This document shows, piece after piece, positions 35,209 to 44,847 of a stretch of DNA of 64,000 bases; within the stretch, counting starts at the first letter, position 1, and each line of letters opens with the position of its first letter. The notes beneath the pieces were generated by a model. It did no database searches and was not told the origin of the DNA. It saw only the letters and a list, made by a program, of their open reading frames with translations. Both the position numbers and the translations under genes were made by a program. The DNA lies in the NCBI GenBank assembly GCA_018268915.1, contig JAFDVQ010000006.1, positions 620,001 to 684,000 of the forward strand, read 5' to 3'. This DNA comes from Acidobacteriota bacterium (lineage in GTDB: Bacteria > Acidobacteriota > Terriglobia > Terriglobales > Acidobacteriaceae).

Positions 35209-35583
35209 CTAGTCACCAGTCGGGATGATTCCGGCATTTTCCACCATCAGGATTACGGTGCGCTTTGGGGCTCGAGTGCGGTGGACGATGCCGCGCGGGA
35301 CGACGAAGCCCTGGCCCGGGTTGAGTTCGATGGTCTTGTCTTCAAGGTCGATCAGCAGTTGGCCTTCCACGGTGAGGAAGAACTCATCGTCGCCGTCGTG
35401 TTTGTGCCAGTGGTATTCGCCTTCAATGTTGCCGACGCGGACGACGGAGTCGTTGACCTGACAGAGGGTCTGATTGAACCATTTGTAGTTCTCCGCTTCA
35501 GGGACGTGGATGTCGATGATTTCGAGCGGGCGATGGAGAACGTTGAGGCGAGTTTCGTAGGGGAAGGCCGAGGAGGAAGACAT
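35209..35583 (-). CDS. Cupin domain protein
   Basis: 124 residues from ATG 35583, with AGAAGGAG ten bases upstream; the longer frame to 35634 is not conserved. A single cupin barrel with metal-binding motif 1, GEYHWHKHDGDDEFFLTVEG (His, His, Glu), and motif 2, GFVVPRGIVHRTRAP (His). Small cupins of this type resemble 3-hydroxyanthranilate-like or mannose-6-phosphate isomerase-like dioxygenase/isomerase folds; here no substrate can be named. It is the first gene of a possible three-gene minus-strand run with the two small membrane proteins. Confidence 0.85.
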   Translation of the reverse strand: MSSSSAFPYETRLNVLHRPLEIIDIHVPEAENYKWFNQTLCQVNDSVVRVGNIEGEYHWHKHDGDDEFFLTVEGQLLIDLEDKTIELNPGQGFVVPRGIVHRTRAPKRTVILMVENAGIIPTGD

Positions 35584-36040
35584 GAGGGGACGCTCCTTCT
35601 GGGGCGAGGATAGCAGGCGCGGGCGAGCGCTCACGAGTCCGGCACTTGGAGGCGCGTCTCAGGGGAGGGGACATGACATATGTCCCATGGTGACACAGCA
35701 CTTGCAGTAACTACGTTGACCATTGGTGAGTGAGCAACATCACGGCAGGCCTGAGAGTGTGGGGCGAAAGTTAGATCATCGTTGAATAGAAATATCTTCG
35801 TTTTTCAAATGCCATGGATGTTGGATTGAAGCGAGTTGCCGATTCATTAACCAGATCTAGATACAGTTAGCCAGGAATAGCAGCTTTGAAAACGGGTTCT
35901 ATTCCGTCCTCCCGACGAAGCGCAGGGCAGGCCAGCAACATAGTGCGCGGATGCGGGGAGTGATTCTACAGAAACTCCGACAGTGAACTTCTCCCGCTGT
36001 TGTTCCGGTGGTACGCCGACGTACCGCGAGGGGTTCACGC
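35584..36040. other. 457-base non-coding interval
   Basis: No convincing gene. The region begins with the cupin leader and runs to the secreted protein start at 36041. A possible promoter for the plus-strand gene is TTGCCG (35838-35843) with TAGATA (35860-35865), spacing 16. Open frames here read as low-complexity, unfamiliar peptides. A GCGAGGGG ribosome site directly precedes ATG 36041. Confidence 0.4.
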
Positions 36041-37555
36041 ATGAGGGCAAGGCTATTTGCAGCACTAGCGCTGGTTGGGTGCAGTGCGCCGATCACACAG
36101 GCCATTACGGTTTCAACGCCAGCCAGCGGGGCTCAGGTGACTTCACCGTTTACGGTGACGGCCAGCACGGCAACATGCGCGGGAGTTCCGGCGGTGTCGA
36201 TGGGCATTTCGATCGACAGCGCGACGGCGACGATCGAGCCAACGTCGTTTTCAGCGAAGGTCTCGGCTGCTCCCGGTTCGCATGTGCTTCATGTGAAGTG
36301 CTGGGGCAAGAACACTCACGATGAGCTATTGCTGAACATTAAGGTGTTGACCGCCTCGATTTCGGACATTGTCGTCGCGACACCTGCGAATGGAGCCACT
36401 GTTGCATCGCCGTTCACGTTGACGGCGAACTCGAAGACATGCGCTTCGAAGCCGGCGGTGTCGATGGGTTATTCGATTGACAGCGGAACAACGGTCATCG
36501 TGCCAACGTCGTTTACCGCTTCAGTGAGTGCATCGGCAGGAGCACACGTGCTTCACGTGAAGTGCTGGGGTCAGGGCGTGGCCGATCAAAAACCACTGAA
36601 TATCAATGTTGCCGCTCAGGCGGTGGCCGCTGCTCCGACTTTCTCCTTACCCTCAGGAAGCTATTCGAGCAGCCAGATAGTGTCGATGTCGTCTTCGACT
36701 GCCGGCGCGAAGATTTACTACTCGCTTGATGGATCTACCCCGACGGCGACTTCGCTTCTATATACGGGGCCGATTTCGGTTTCGAAGACGATGGTGGTGA
36801 GTGCGATTGCGGTGGCGCCCGGCTGTACGAAGAGCGGAGTGGCTTTAGCGAGTTACACCATCTCGACCTCGAAAGGACCCCAAGTACCTTCTTATGCTTA
36901 TGTGCAGCAGCAGATAGATCTGCTGCCGGGATGGAGGATCAAGCACGATCCAGGGACGCCGGGGGCTGCGTCGGGCTCCATGACGCTGGTGAGTGATCCT
37001 TCGCTGACGGGGCAGGCAGCGAAGTACTACACGACCTTCACTGATGCGGGCGGAATGCTTTACTCGAACACTTACGGTCACGATACGGATGCGAAGCACT
37101 TTGTATATGACGTTTATGTGTTGCTGACGGCTGACAGTGTCCTCAGTAATCTGGAACTGGACAATAACCAGGTGATGCGCAATGGACACACGATCATCTA
37201 TGGATTCCAATGCTCGGGCTGGGGAGGCGTCTGGGAGTTCTCAGAGAATGCCGGGACTGTGGAACAGACAAAAGCGCATTGGCTGAAGTCGACTGCGCCG
37301 TGCAATCCGGCGAAGTGGACGCGGAACACCTGGCATCACATCCAGATCAGCGTGTCGCGAGATGACTCCGGCAACGTGACGTATCACTCGGTATGGTTCG
37401 ACGGCGTGGAGCAGCCAATCAATCAGACAGTAATGTCGGAGTTCTCACTGGGATGGGCACTGGGTGCACTCGTCGCCAATTTCCAGGTGGATGGGCTGGG
37501 AGCGAGTGGATCGTCGACAATCTATGTGGACAATCTGAAGATCTCGCGCTGGTGA
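36041..37555 (+). CDS. Secreted protein: two Ig-like repeats, CHB_HEX_C-like domain and jelly-roll
   Basis: 504 residues from ATG 36041. Signal peptide MRARLFAALALVGCSAPITQ (the LVGC could serve as a lipobox). Two tandem Ig-like repeats of about 85 residues follow (ITVSTPASGAQVTSPFTVTA and IVVATPANGATVASPFTLTA), each ending AHVLHVKCWGxxxxD. A chitobiase/hexosaminidase C-terminal-like domain comes next (IYYSLDGSTPTATSLLYTGP). The C-terminal 230 residues look like a concanavalin/LamG fold (WHHIQISVSRDDSGNVTYHS; STIYVDNLKIS). No catalytic residues can be named. It is likely a surface or secreted carbohydrate-binding protein. The nearly identical repeats suggest recent duplication. Confidence 0.8.
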   Translation: MRARLFAALALVGCSAPITQAITVSTPASGAQVTSPFTVTASTATCAGVPAVSMGISIDSATATIEPTSFSAKVSAAPGSHVLHVKCWGKNTHDELLLNIKVLTASISDIVVATPANGATVASPFTLTANSKTCASKPAVSMGYSIDSGTTVIVPTSFTASVSASAGAHVLHVKCWGQGVADQKPLNINVAAQAVAAAPTFSLPSGSYSSSQIVSMSSSTAGAKIYYSLDGSTPTATSLLYTGPISVSKTMVVSAIAVAPGCTKSGVALASYTISTSKGPQVPSYAYVQQQIDLLPGWRIKHDPGTPGAASGSMTLVSDPSLTGQAAKYYTTFTDAGGMLYSNTYGHDTDAKHFVYDVYVLLTADSVLSNLELDNNQVMRNGHTIIYGFQCSGWGGVWEFSENAGTVEQTKAHWLKSTAPCNPAKWTRNTWHHIQISVSRDDSGNVTYHSVWFDGVEQPINQTVMSEFSLGWALGALVANFQVDGLGASGSSTIYVDNLKISRW

Positions 37556-37584
37556 GCATCTGGCAAAGCAAGCTATTGGCAGGG

Positions 37585-38766
37585 CTATATCCTCACCAGT
37601 TCTTGCTGGATGTTGCCCGTGACCCAGGCTTTGCCGGGGGCGGTGAGCATGTCGATCTCGCTGCGGATGCCGAACTCGGGGAGGTAGATCCCGGGCTCGA
37701 CGGAGAAGCAGGTGTTGGGCAGTATGCGGCGCTCGTCGTGAGTTTCGAGATTGTCGAGATGTGCGCCGGGGCCGTGAATCTCATGCGCGATGTTGTGCCC
37801 GGTGCGATGGGTAAAGTAGTCGGCGAACCCGGCGGCGCTGATAACATTCCGCGCGGCATCATCGGCTTCGAAGCCGCAGATGGGACGGTTCCCAGCGAAA
37901 GCTGAAGTCACGGCCTTGATGGCGGCGTCGCGAGCGTTGCGGACGGTTTCAAAGACGAGCTGTTCGCGCTCCGAAGGCTCGCGGCCGACCACGGCCGTCC
38001 AGGTGATGTCGTAGAAGATGCTGTCAGACTCGTCGGTTCTTCCCCAGATATCGATGAGCAGGAAGTCACCTTGCTTTATCTCGGAAGTGCGGTCGGCAGT
38101 GGGTTCGTAGTGCGAGTCGGAGCAGTTCGCGTTGACACTGACATTAGGTCCGTTTTCCCATACGAGGCCGCCGCGACGCATTGCTTCGGAGAGCCACTGT
38201 ACGATGTCGAATTCGGTGACGCGGCCGGAATTGCCGTCGGAGGAGCGGACGCGGCGACCGATCTCCTTCCAGCCTTCTTCCAGGATGGCGTCGATGACCT
38301 GTTGTGCGACGGAGTGCGAGGCGATCTGGCGTTCGGTGAGCACAGCTTCAAACTGGCTGACGAGGTCGGCGGAACTGACAATGTGCTTGCCCAGGCTGCG
38401 CAGGAATTCGACGGTGCCGGCGTCGACCATGGAGACATACATGATGTCGTTGTTGGGCGAGTATTGCATGGCGATGCGGCGAAAACCTGTGAGCATGGCC
38501 TTGAGGCCGGCGCGGAGTTCCTGCCAGCTTGAGTACATCCCTTTGGACCCTGGGAGCGAATCGAGTCGGCTCTGTTCGATGCGGTGATTGAGCTTGCGCG
38601 GTTCGCCGGTGGCGGGGATGAAGTAGTACCAGCGGCGCGTGATGTGCGCCTTGGGATCGAGGCCCAGGATGCTCTCGCCGATGGGATCGCGGTGGTGATG
38701 ATCGTAGAAGAGCCAGCCGTCGATGTTGTTGTCCCGGAGAGCAGTCTGAATGGCTTCGAGGTTCAT
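37585..38766 (-). CDS. M24 family peptidase (Xaa-Pro aminopeptidase-like)
   Basis: 393 residues, no signal peptide. The C-terminal pita-bread domain carries the metal ligands: LLIDIWGR and IFYDITW (two Asp), FTHRTGHNIAHEIHG (His), FSVEPGIYLP (Glu) and IRSEIDML (Glu). The N-terminal domain (about 1-160, MNLEAIQTALRDNNIDGWLF) has the DGWLFYDHH opening of this family. It should be a cytoplasmic dimetal (Mn or Co) aminopeptidase cleaving peptides with proline at position two. Start ATG 38766 matches the conserved N terminus. The 3' end faces the secreted protein gene with 29 bases between. Confidence 0.9.
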   Translation of the reverse strand: MNLEAIQTALRDNNIDGWLFYDHHHRDPIGESILGLDPKAHITRRWYYFIPATGEPRKLNHRIEQSRLDSLPGSKGMYSSWQELRAGLKAMLTGFRRIAMQYSPNNDIMYVSMVDAGTVEFLRSLGKHIVSSADLVSQFEAVLTERQIASHSVAQQVIDAILEEGWKEIGRRVRSSDGNSGRVTEFDIVQWLSEAMRRGGLVWENGPNVSVNANCSDSHYEPTADRTSEIKQGDFLLIDIWGRTDESDSIFYDITWTAVVGREPSEREQLVFETVRNARDAAIKAVTSAFAGNRPICGFEADDAARNVISAAGFADYFTHRTGHNIAHEIHGPGAHLDNLETHDERRILPNTCFSVEPGIYLPEFGIRSEIDMLTAPGKAWVTGNIQQELVRI

Positions 38767-38782
38767 GGGGAGATTGTAAAGG

Positions 38783-38818
38783 CAGTGGTCAGTGCTCAGG
38801 GGTCAGTGATCAGGGATT
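38783..38818. repeat. GATCAG-type repeat, second copy
   Basis: Units CAGTGGT-CAGTGCT-CAGGGGT-CAGTGAT-CAGGGAT, related to the array at 15835-15860. It lies between the M24 peptidase start and the alpha/beta hydrolase stop. Confidence 0.5.
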
Positions 38819-38864
38819 CGGAAACAGAGATGCAAGCCGCAGTGAATTCGCCGTTGAGCCTGAG

Positions 38865-40883
38865 TCATTTGGTGGCTTCCATCCATTCCTGTTTGGCGCG
38901 CGTCAGGAAGGCCTCGCGGTCTTCAGGGAGGACCCAGCGCTCTTTGATGAGGGTGTCGAGGGATTGCGTATAGCGTCTGATGTAGTCACCTTCACTAATG
39001 TAGCGTTCGATGACGGAGAGGCGCGGGTCGCCTAAGCGCCTGCGGTCTTCGGCGGTTTTAGGGAAAGCAATGTAGGAGGCCTCGAAGGAGACACGCTCGG
39101 TCGGTGCTCCGATTGAGGAATCGCGGAGATTCCATCCGGTGATGGTGGCGAGTGGAACCGTGATTTCAGGAAGGCGAATGCCATCTCGCTCATTACCATC
39201 TTTGTCGACTTGCGGAACGAAGATCGGAAAGGCTGGCCCGACGCGAGGTGGCTGGAGGGTCAGGACTCCCTGCTGCCAATTGGGACCGAAGTCCAGACGT
39301 TCGCCGGTGTTCGCTTCGTGAGGAGTGTTTACGCCGGGGATATGTGGGAATGCATATCTTGCCAGCGGGACCAGAGTGCCGTCTGAGATGTGTGGATAGC
39401 TGCTGGGTGGCGGGGCTGTCCCATTGCGAACCCAGGCATCCATATTGGAAATCATCGAGCGCCAGAAGTAACGAATGGGAAGCGGCGACTGTGGTTCCTC
39501 GCCGTGGAGATCGTCTGGGCCCTTCGCGGGCGGAAAAGGCCCGGAGAAGTGCTGAAGGCCGGTGAAGTGATAGATGCGGACGTTGTCGGATATGGGTACA
39601 TCCTGTTTGCCGTCGGCGGAGATGTGAATGAGCGCGGCAGCCCGGCCCCAATATTCGTACGATGTGTTTGAAAAGAAGATTTTAGGAACAGTTTTGTCGG
39701 CACGTGCGCGATCGAGCAGGCCGGCGGTGGCGTGCGTGAGTGGGTCGGTCTCGGGCTGGTCGGTGAAAGGGAAGATATCGGTTGGGAAGAAGACGGAAGA
39801 TGTCGGTTGCGCGTCGCGGGAGGGTTGCGCGAAGCGGTAGTTGAAATCGCCTCGTCCTGCTCCGGCTACATGGGAGAGCACCCCATCGAGCGCTATGCGG
39901 CCTTCTTCGTCGGCGTTGAAGCCCTGGTAGAGGAAGTTACGAAGGAAGCGGCCGTTTTGCGAGATGCCTTCGGCAATCACGCGCTGAGCTGGCGTAATGG
40001 CTTCGGAATTGTGCTTGACGTAGGAAGCGAAATCGCGAACAGCAGCGAATCCGCCGCCAGCGACGACGGGATCGGCGACGACATAGACATACTCGTAGAT
40101 GCGGCCGGGCTGAAATCCGCCGTCGAGATGGATGTGGCGATCGCTGGGAACGAGCTTGCCATCGACCGTGTGAGCGAATTGCCAGTGATCGCGCGGGATG
40201 GTAGTGCGCGGAGCATTGCGTGACTCACGCACGGTGAGCATGTTGCGAGGGTCGTCGGGTGTGCTGACCGGGTATTCGGTGCCTCCCAGGCTGTCGCGCA
40301 TTAAATGTCCAAGCGGAATCTCCTGCGCAGCTTTGGGAAGCATAAGGTCGCCGCGAAGGAGCCCGGTGATTGTCTTGCCGTTCTCCTTTGCGATGGGGGC
40401 GTGGAAGTGAAGTGCGTCGTCCCCCGCTGCGTCCGACTGCCAGCCAAGGCTGACGATGGTGAAGCCATTGCGGAGGAGCCATGCGTCGCCCGCATCGTGC
40501 TCGACGTTCCAATCGCCGCCCTCGACGAGCGAGATGATGCGGCTGTGGCCCCGGTTTGGATTTTCGAGAAGCAGCGAGCCATTTCCGCGATGCGGATTCT
40601 TGGGGCGAATGGCAATGAAGTCGGCAGAGAACTCAACTTCGCCGTCGCGGAGATTGACGGCGTTCTTGAGGTCGACGATGTTGGCGTTGTGAGGATTGTC
40701 TATGGGGAGAGAAAAGTAGACAGTGCCCAGGATGCGTTCATAGGGGCCGGCATCACCGAAACTCTTGCCTCCCAGGACATCCTGGCGCGATGTGACTTCG
40801 ACTCGCGATACGCGCGCTGAGGCGATGATCGAGGAGCAGAGCAGTAACGTGGTGATGAAGAGGCCAGCCAGTTTTGAAGGCAT
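38865..40883 (-). CDS. Secreted alpha/beta hydrolase domain protein (Abhydrolase_10-like)
   Basis: 672 residues from ATG 40883, which starts a signal peptide (SKLAGLFITTLLLCSSIIA); the longer frame to 41231 overlaps the divergent SIS gene and has no conserved content. The mature part has the features of a large secreted hydrolase family in soil bacteria: SFGDAGPYERILGTVYFSLP, GWQSDAAGDDALHFHAPIA, a GISQNGRFLRNFLYQGF nucleophile-elbow candidate (Ser in GISQNG, not quite GxSxG), HVAGAGRGDFNYRF, and AYIAFPKTAEDRRRLGDPR-like end. Probable periplasmic esterase or amidase; substrate unknown. Transcribed divergently from the SIS-MFS pair, 75 bases apart. Confidence 0.75.
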   Translation of the reverse strand: MPSKLAGLFITTLLLCSSIIASARVSRVEVTSRQDVLGGKSFGDAGPYERILGTVYFSLPIDNPHNANIVDLKNAVNLRDGEVEFSADFIAIRPKNPHRGNGSLLLENPNRGHSRIISLVEGGDWNVEHDAGDAWLLRNGFTIVSLGWQSDAAGDDALHFHAPIAKENGKTITGLLRGDLMLPKAAQEIPLGHLMRDSLGGTEYPVSTPDDPRNMLTVRESRNAPRTTIPRDHWQFAHTVDGKLVPSDRHIHLDGGFQPGRIYEYVYVVADPVVAGGGFAAVRDFASYVKHNSEAITPAQRVIAEGISQNGRFLRNFLYQGFNADEEGRIALDGVLSHVAGAGRGDFNYRFAQPSRDAQPTSSVFFPTDIFPFTDQPETDPLTHATAGLLDRARADKTVPKIFFSNTSYEYWGRAAALIHISADGKQDVPISDNVRIYHFTGLQHFSGPFPPAKGPDDLHGEEPQSPLPIRYFWRSMISNMDAWVRNGTAPPPSSYPHISDGTLVPLARYAFPHIPGVNTPHEANTGERLDFGPNWQQGVLTLQPPRVGPAFPIFVPQVDKDGNERDGIRLPEITVPLATITGWNLRDSSIGAPTERVSFEASYIAFPKTAEDRRRLGDPRLSVIERYISEGDYIRRYTQSLDTLIKERWVLPEDREAFLTRAKQEWMEATK

Positions 40884-40958
40884 GGACCGGAGAATATCAC
40901 TCCAGCTGGAGCGTTGTTGGATTGTCTCAGGGGTTGGTGACGTATTCTGAGGGCCGCG

Positions 40959-42017
40959 ATGAAGGAGTGTGTAGTGGCATCGAATGATGTGATTCAAGGG
41001 CGGTACTTTACGGATTTGATGAACCAGCCGGAGGCGCTGCGGGCGACTTGGGATTCGCTGCAAGCTGCGGATGTTTTTAGCAAAATCGGGCGAGAGTGCG
41101 GGCGCGAGCGATTCGAGCGAATTGTGTTGACCGGAATGGGAGGATCGTTCTTTGGGCTGCATCCGATGTCCATGGAAGTGGCGGCGAGCGGGTGGACTCC
41201 GATGATGGTGGAGACGTCGGAACTGATCCACTACTACCCAGAGTTGCTGACGCCTTCGACGCTCGTGGTTGCGATCTCACAGTCGGGGAAAAGCGCGGAG
41301 ACAATTCGGCTGCTGGAGATGAATGCGCGACGAGCAAAGGTTATCGGGGTGACGAACTGGGCGGATAGCCCTCTGGCGCGCGAGGCGGATTTTGCTGTGA
41401 TGACCGCGGCGGGAGATGAGTATACCGTTTCGTGCAAGACGTACGTGACAGCGCAGATGGCGCTGCGGGTGCTGGCGGCTCTACTGAGCGGGGCGGATGC
41501 AGAGGCACGCTTGAGAGAGGCCGAAACCACTCCCGAGGCGTTTCGCGAATACCTGGGTAGGTGGAAGGAACATGTTGATGAGTTGACCGGCTTGCTGCGC
41601 GGAGTGCGGGATGTGTTTCTGGTGGGGAGAGGCGGATCGCTTGCGGCGGCGCAAACAGGAGCGCTGACGATCAAGGAGTCGACCCACGTTCACGCAGAGG
41701 GAATGAGCAGCGCAGCGCTGCGGCATGGACCCTTCGAGATGCTGAAGGAGGGAATATTTGTCGGCGTGTTTGCGGGAGGTGCGAAGACCCGGGAGTTGAA
41801 CGAACGAATGGTGAAGGACGTATCTGGCACGCCAGCGCGGGCGGTGTTGTTTGCTGATGATGCACAGGGCGTTTGCCGGTTGCCGCAGATTCCCGATTCG
41901 GCGCGGCCGATCGTGGAGGTTCTGCCTGTGCAGATGATGACACTCGCTTTAGCAGCGCTGGCGGGACGCGAAGCGGGCAAGTTCGAACGCGCGACAAAGG
42001 TGACGGCGGTGGAGTAG
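40959..42017 (+). CDS. SIS domain sugar isomerase/deaminase
   Basis: 352 residues. Two SIS domains: VLTGMGGSFFGLHPMSMEVA and ISQSGKSAETIRLLEM in the first, FLVGRGGSLAAAQTGALTIKE and STHVHAEGMSSAALRHGPFE in the second, the layout of the GlmS isomerase half and of FrlB/AgaS-like phospho-amino-sugar enzymes. No glutaminase domain is present, so it acts on a phosphosugar rather than on glutamine. The start could be ATG 40959 (GAGGG upstream) or GTG 40974 (AAGGAG upstream). A transporter gene follows after three bases, so this enzyme likely handles the imported sugar or its phosphate. Confidence 0.87.
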   Translation: MKECVVASNDVIQGRYFTDLMNQPEALRATWDSLQAADVFSKIGRECGRERFERIVLTGMGGSFFGLHPMSMEVAASGWTPMMVETSELIHYYPELLTPSTLVVAISQSGKSAETIRLLEMNARRAKVIGVTNWADSPLAREADFAVMTAAGDEYTVSCKTYVTAQMALRVLAALLSGADAEARLREAETTPEAFREYLGRWKEHVDELTGLLRGVRDVFLVGRGGSLAAAQTGALTIKESTHVHAEGMSSAALRHGPFEMLKEGIFVGVFAGGAKTRELNERMVKDVSGTPARAVLFADDAQGVCRLPQIPDSARPIVEVLPVQMMTLALAALAGREAGKFERATKVTAVE

Positions 42018-42020
42018 GCG

Positions 42021-43268
42021 ATGGCGGAACGATCCCAGAGAAGCAGATTCATCGTCGGCCTGGTGTTCCTGATGTTCTTTGTGCTTTCACTCCTGACGAA
42101 CATCCTGGGGCCGATCATCCCGGACATTATTGACAGCTTTCATGTGAGTTTGGCGGCAGCGGCATTTCTGCCGTTTTCGTTCTTCCTGGCCTACGGGGTT
42201 CTGAGCATACCGGCTGGATTCCTGGTTGACCGGTTTACGGAGAAACCAGTGATGGTTGCGTCGTTCGTGGCGGCACTAACGGGAGCGCTGGGGTTCGCGG
42301 CACGTCCGACCTATGCGATGGCGATTGTCTCGTTGTTCACGATCGGGGCGGGGATGGCGATACTGCAGGTGGCGATCAACCCTCTGCTTCGGGTGGCAGG
42401 CGGCGAAGAGCACTTTGCGTTCAACGAGGCAGTGGCCCAGTTTGTATTCGGGGCTGGGTCGTTTTTGAGCCCGTTGATTTATGCGTACATGATCAGCCAT
42501 GTCTCGGAGAGCGGCGGCCCGTTGATGCGAATGTTTGCGCGTGCGACTCCTGCGGCCATGCGGTGGGTCTCGATTTACTGGATATTTGCCGCAATCTCGG
42601 CGGCGGTGGTGGTTCTACTGGGCGTCATAAGGTTTCCGAAGATTCAGCGCACGGAAGAGGAGCAGGCGGGGAAGGCCGAGACCTATGCCGCAATGCTGCG
42701 CCGAGGCATGGTGTGGGCCTACTTCGTTTGCATCTTTGCATACGTAGGTTCGGAGCAGGGCACCGCGGACTGGATCTCGAAATTCTTGATGCAATATCAC
42801 GGCTTCGATCCTCATACCGTCGGAGCGAGCGCGGTCTCCTGGTATTGGGGGATGATGACTGCTGGATGCTTTCTGGGGATGATCCTGCTGAAGATGTTCG
42901 ATAGCCGCAGGGTGTTGCTCGTGTTTGCCGCGTGTGCGCTCGTGGCGCTGACGGCGGCGCTGTTTGGGTCTGCAACGGTGTCGCGGTGCGCCTTTCCAGC
43001 GATCGGGTTCTTTGCGTCCATCATGTGGCCGACGGTGATTTCACTGGGGTTGAACTCGGTGAAGGAGCACCACGGGTCGTTTGCGGGGATTCTGTGTACC
43101 GGTATTGTGGGTGGCGCGGTGGTGCCGCTTGTGATCGGCAAGATTGGGGATGCAGTTGGGTTGAGGTGGGGAATGCTGGTGCTCTATCTGACGTTCGGCT
43201 GCGTGCTGAGCCTGGGAGTGTGGGCAAAGCCGATCGTGACGAATGCGAAGTTCGGGGACCAGCACTGA
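42021..43268 (+). CDS. MFS sugar transporter (FucP-like)
   Basis: 415 residues with about twelve spans. Features fit the fucose/glucose/galactose symporter group: FVLSLLTNILGPIIPDIIDS, GFLVDRFTEKPVM in the cytoplasmic loop two, FTIGAGMAILQVAINPLLR and the second-half loop FDSRRVLL. It brings a sugar in with protons. Start ATG lies three bases after the SIS gene stop (TAGGCGATG), so the two form an operon and probably share one substrate. No lactose-type residue pattern lets me name it. Confidence 0.87.
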   Translation: MAERSQRSRFIVGLVFLMFFVLSLLTNILGPIIPDIIDSFHVSLAAAAFLPFSFFLAYGVLSIPAGFLVDRFTEKPVMVASFVAALTGALGFAARPTYAMAIVSLFTIGAGMAILQVAINPLLRVAGGEEHFAFNEAVAQFVFGAGSFLSPLIYAYMISHVSESGGPLMRMFARATPAAMRWVSIYWIFAAISAAVVVLLGVIRFPKIQRTEEEQAGKAETYAAMLRRGMVWAYFVCIFAYVGSEQGTADWISKFLMQYHGFDPHTVGASAVSWYWGMMTAGCFLGMILLKMFDSRRVLLVFAACALVALTAALFGSATVSRCAFPAIGFFASIMWPTVISLGLNSVKEHHGSFAGILCTGIVGGAVVPLVIGKIGDAVGLRWGMLVLYLTFGCVLSLGVWAKPIVTNAKFGDQH

Positions 43269-43350
43269 GCGGGACATCGAGAAGTGCGGAGTGAGGAAGG
43301 CGTAAGGAATAGAGGGTTGTTCATTCGTTCTGATAGACTCTGGGACTAAC

Positions 43351-44826
43351 ATGAGCCTCTTTCGCACCAAGCCCCTTGCTACCTTACTGAAACAACTGGA
43401 CGAAGGAGGGCTGAAGCGCACGTTGGGCTGGCCCGGCCTGATTGCCCTGGGAATCGGCGCGATTATCGGCGCTGGTTTGTTTGCGCGGACTCCCGCAGCG
43501 GCGGCGCAGAACGCCGGACCGGGCGTGACGTTCTCTTTCATCATCGCGGCGCTAGGATGCGCGTTTGCAGGTCTCTGCTACGCCGAGTTCGCGGCGATGA
43601 TTCCGATCGCGGGCAGCGCTTACACGTATGCGTACGTGACGATGGGCGAGCTGGTTGCGTGGGTAATCGGGTGGGCTCTGATTCTCGAGTACGGACTTGG
43701 CGCGGCAACGCTGTCCATTTATTGGACGGAGTATTTCAACAATCTCTTCCCCAATCTGATCCCATGGCAATTGAGACATTCGCCTTTACAGACTGGGCCG
43801 GGTGGGATTCATGGCATCGTGAACGTTCCGGCGCTGGTAATTCTGGCGATCATGACCCTGTTGCTCATCAAAGGAATCTCGGAATCGGCGACGGTGAACG
43901 CTGTGATCGTGGGCATCAAGGTCACGATCGTGCTGATGATTATTGCGATCGGCTGGCACTTCATCAATCCCGCAAATCACACGCCTTTTGTGCTGGCACA
44001 GGATTCGCTGCACCAGGGAATGTTCCAGCATGGGTGGGGTGGCGTGCTGGGTGGTGCGGGTGTAGTGTTCTTTGCGTTTATCGGCTTCGATGCTGTATCG
44101 ACTGCGGCGCAGGAGACAATCAATCCCGGCAAGAACATGCCGATCGGGATCCTGGGGTCGCTGGCAGTCTGCACGTTTCTCTACATCCTCTTCAGCTGGG
44201 TGCTGACGGGGATCGCCCCGGTGTTGGATTTTATCGACCCGAATAAAGGCATGGAGGCTTCAGTCTCGTACGCGATTCACACGTACATGCCGGGGTATGG
44301 GTGGCTGTCGACTCTGGTGTCAGTGGCTATTCTGGCGGGCTTCACGTCGGTGATGCTGGTGATGCTGCTCGGCCAGAGCCGGGTGTTCTTTTCCATGTCG
44401 AAGGATGGGTTGCTGCCGAAGCTCTTCGCCGAGGTGCATCCGAAGTTCCGGACGCCTTACAAGTGCAATATGGTTCTCTACGTCTTTGTGGCGCTGCTGG
44501 GTGGCTTCCTCCCTGGCGACATCACCGGGAACATGACCAACCTTGGCACGCTGTTCGCGTTCGTGCTGGTCTGTATCGGCGTCTGGATCATGCGCAAGAA
44601 GAACCCGCAGCAGCCCCGGCCCTTCCGAGTTCGCGCTGTGCCGTTTGTGTCGATCATGGGAGCGCTATTCTGCCTGGCGATGATCATTTCGGTCGATGCT
44701 ACGTCAAAGATCGCGGCCGGAAGCTGGATGGTGATCGGGCTTGGAGTGTATTTCCTTTATGCAAAGAACCACAGCAATTTGAACAGGACGGATGTTGGGG
44801 CGCTGGAGTCGAAGGCGGGAGATTGA
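43351..44826 (+). CDS. APC superfamily amino acid permease (CAT/YfnA-like)
   Basis: 491 residues with twelve or so spans. Family signatures: GWPGLIALGIGAIIGAGLFA in span one, CAFAGLCYAEFAAMIPIAGS, TYAYVTMGELVAWVIGWALI, FFAFIGFDAVSTAAQETINP in span six-seven loop and FTSVMLVMLLGQSRVFFSMS. It is a cytoplasmic-membrane amino acid symporter or exchanger of the cationic amino acid transporter type. It has its own start 82 bases after the MFS gene; a terminator-like hairpin follows. Confidence 0.92.
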   Translation: MSLFRTKPLATLLKQLDEGGLKRTLGWPGLIALGIGAIIGAGLFARTPAAAAQNAGPGVTFSFIIAALGCAFAGLCYAEFAAMIPIAGSAYTYAYVTMGELVAWVIGWALILEYGLGAATLSIYWTEYFNNLFPNLIPWQLRHSPLQTGPGGIHGIVNVPALVILAIMTLLLIKGISESATVNAVIVGIKVTIVLMIIAIGWHFINPANHTPFVLAQDSLHQGMFQHGWGGVLGGAGVVFFAFIGFDAVSTAAQETINPGKNMPIGILGSLAVCTFLYILFSWVLTGIAPVLDFIDPNKGMEASVSYAIHTYMPGYGWLSTLVSVAILAGFTSVMLVMLLGQSRVFFSMSKDGLLPKLFAEVHPKFRTPYKCNMVLYVFVALLGGFLPGDITGNMTNLGTLFAFVLVCIGVWIMRKKNPQQPRPFRVRAVPFVSIMGALFCLAMIISVDATSKIAAGSWMVIGLGVYFLYAKNHSNLNRTDVGALESKAGD

Positions 44827-44847
44827 TTCGCAAGTTTGTTGAAATCG

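Noticed and set aside
38865..41231. 788-residue version of the secreted hydrolase
   Set aside because: The first 116 residues overlap the divergent SIS gene and are His/Arg/Pro-rich; the signal peptide begins at 40883.
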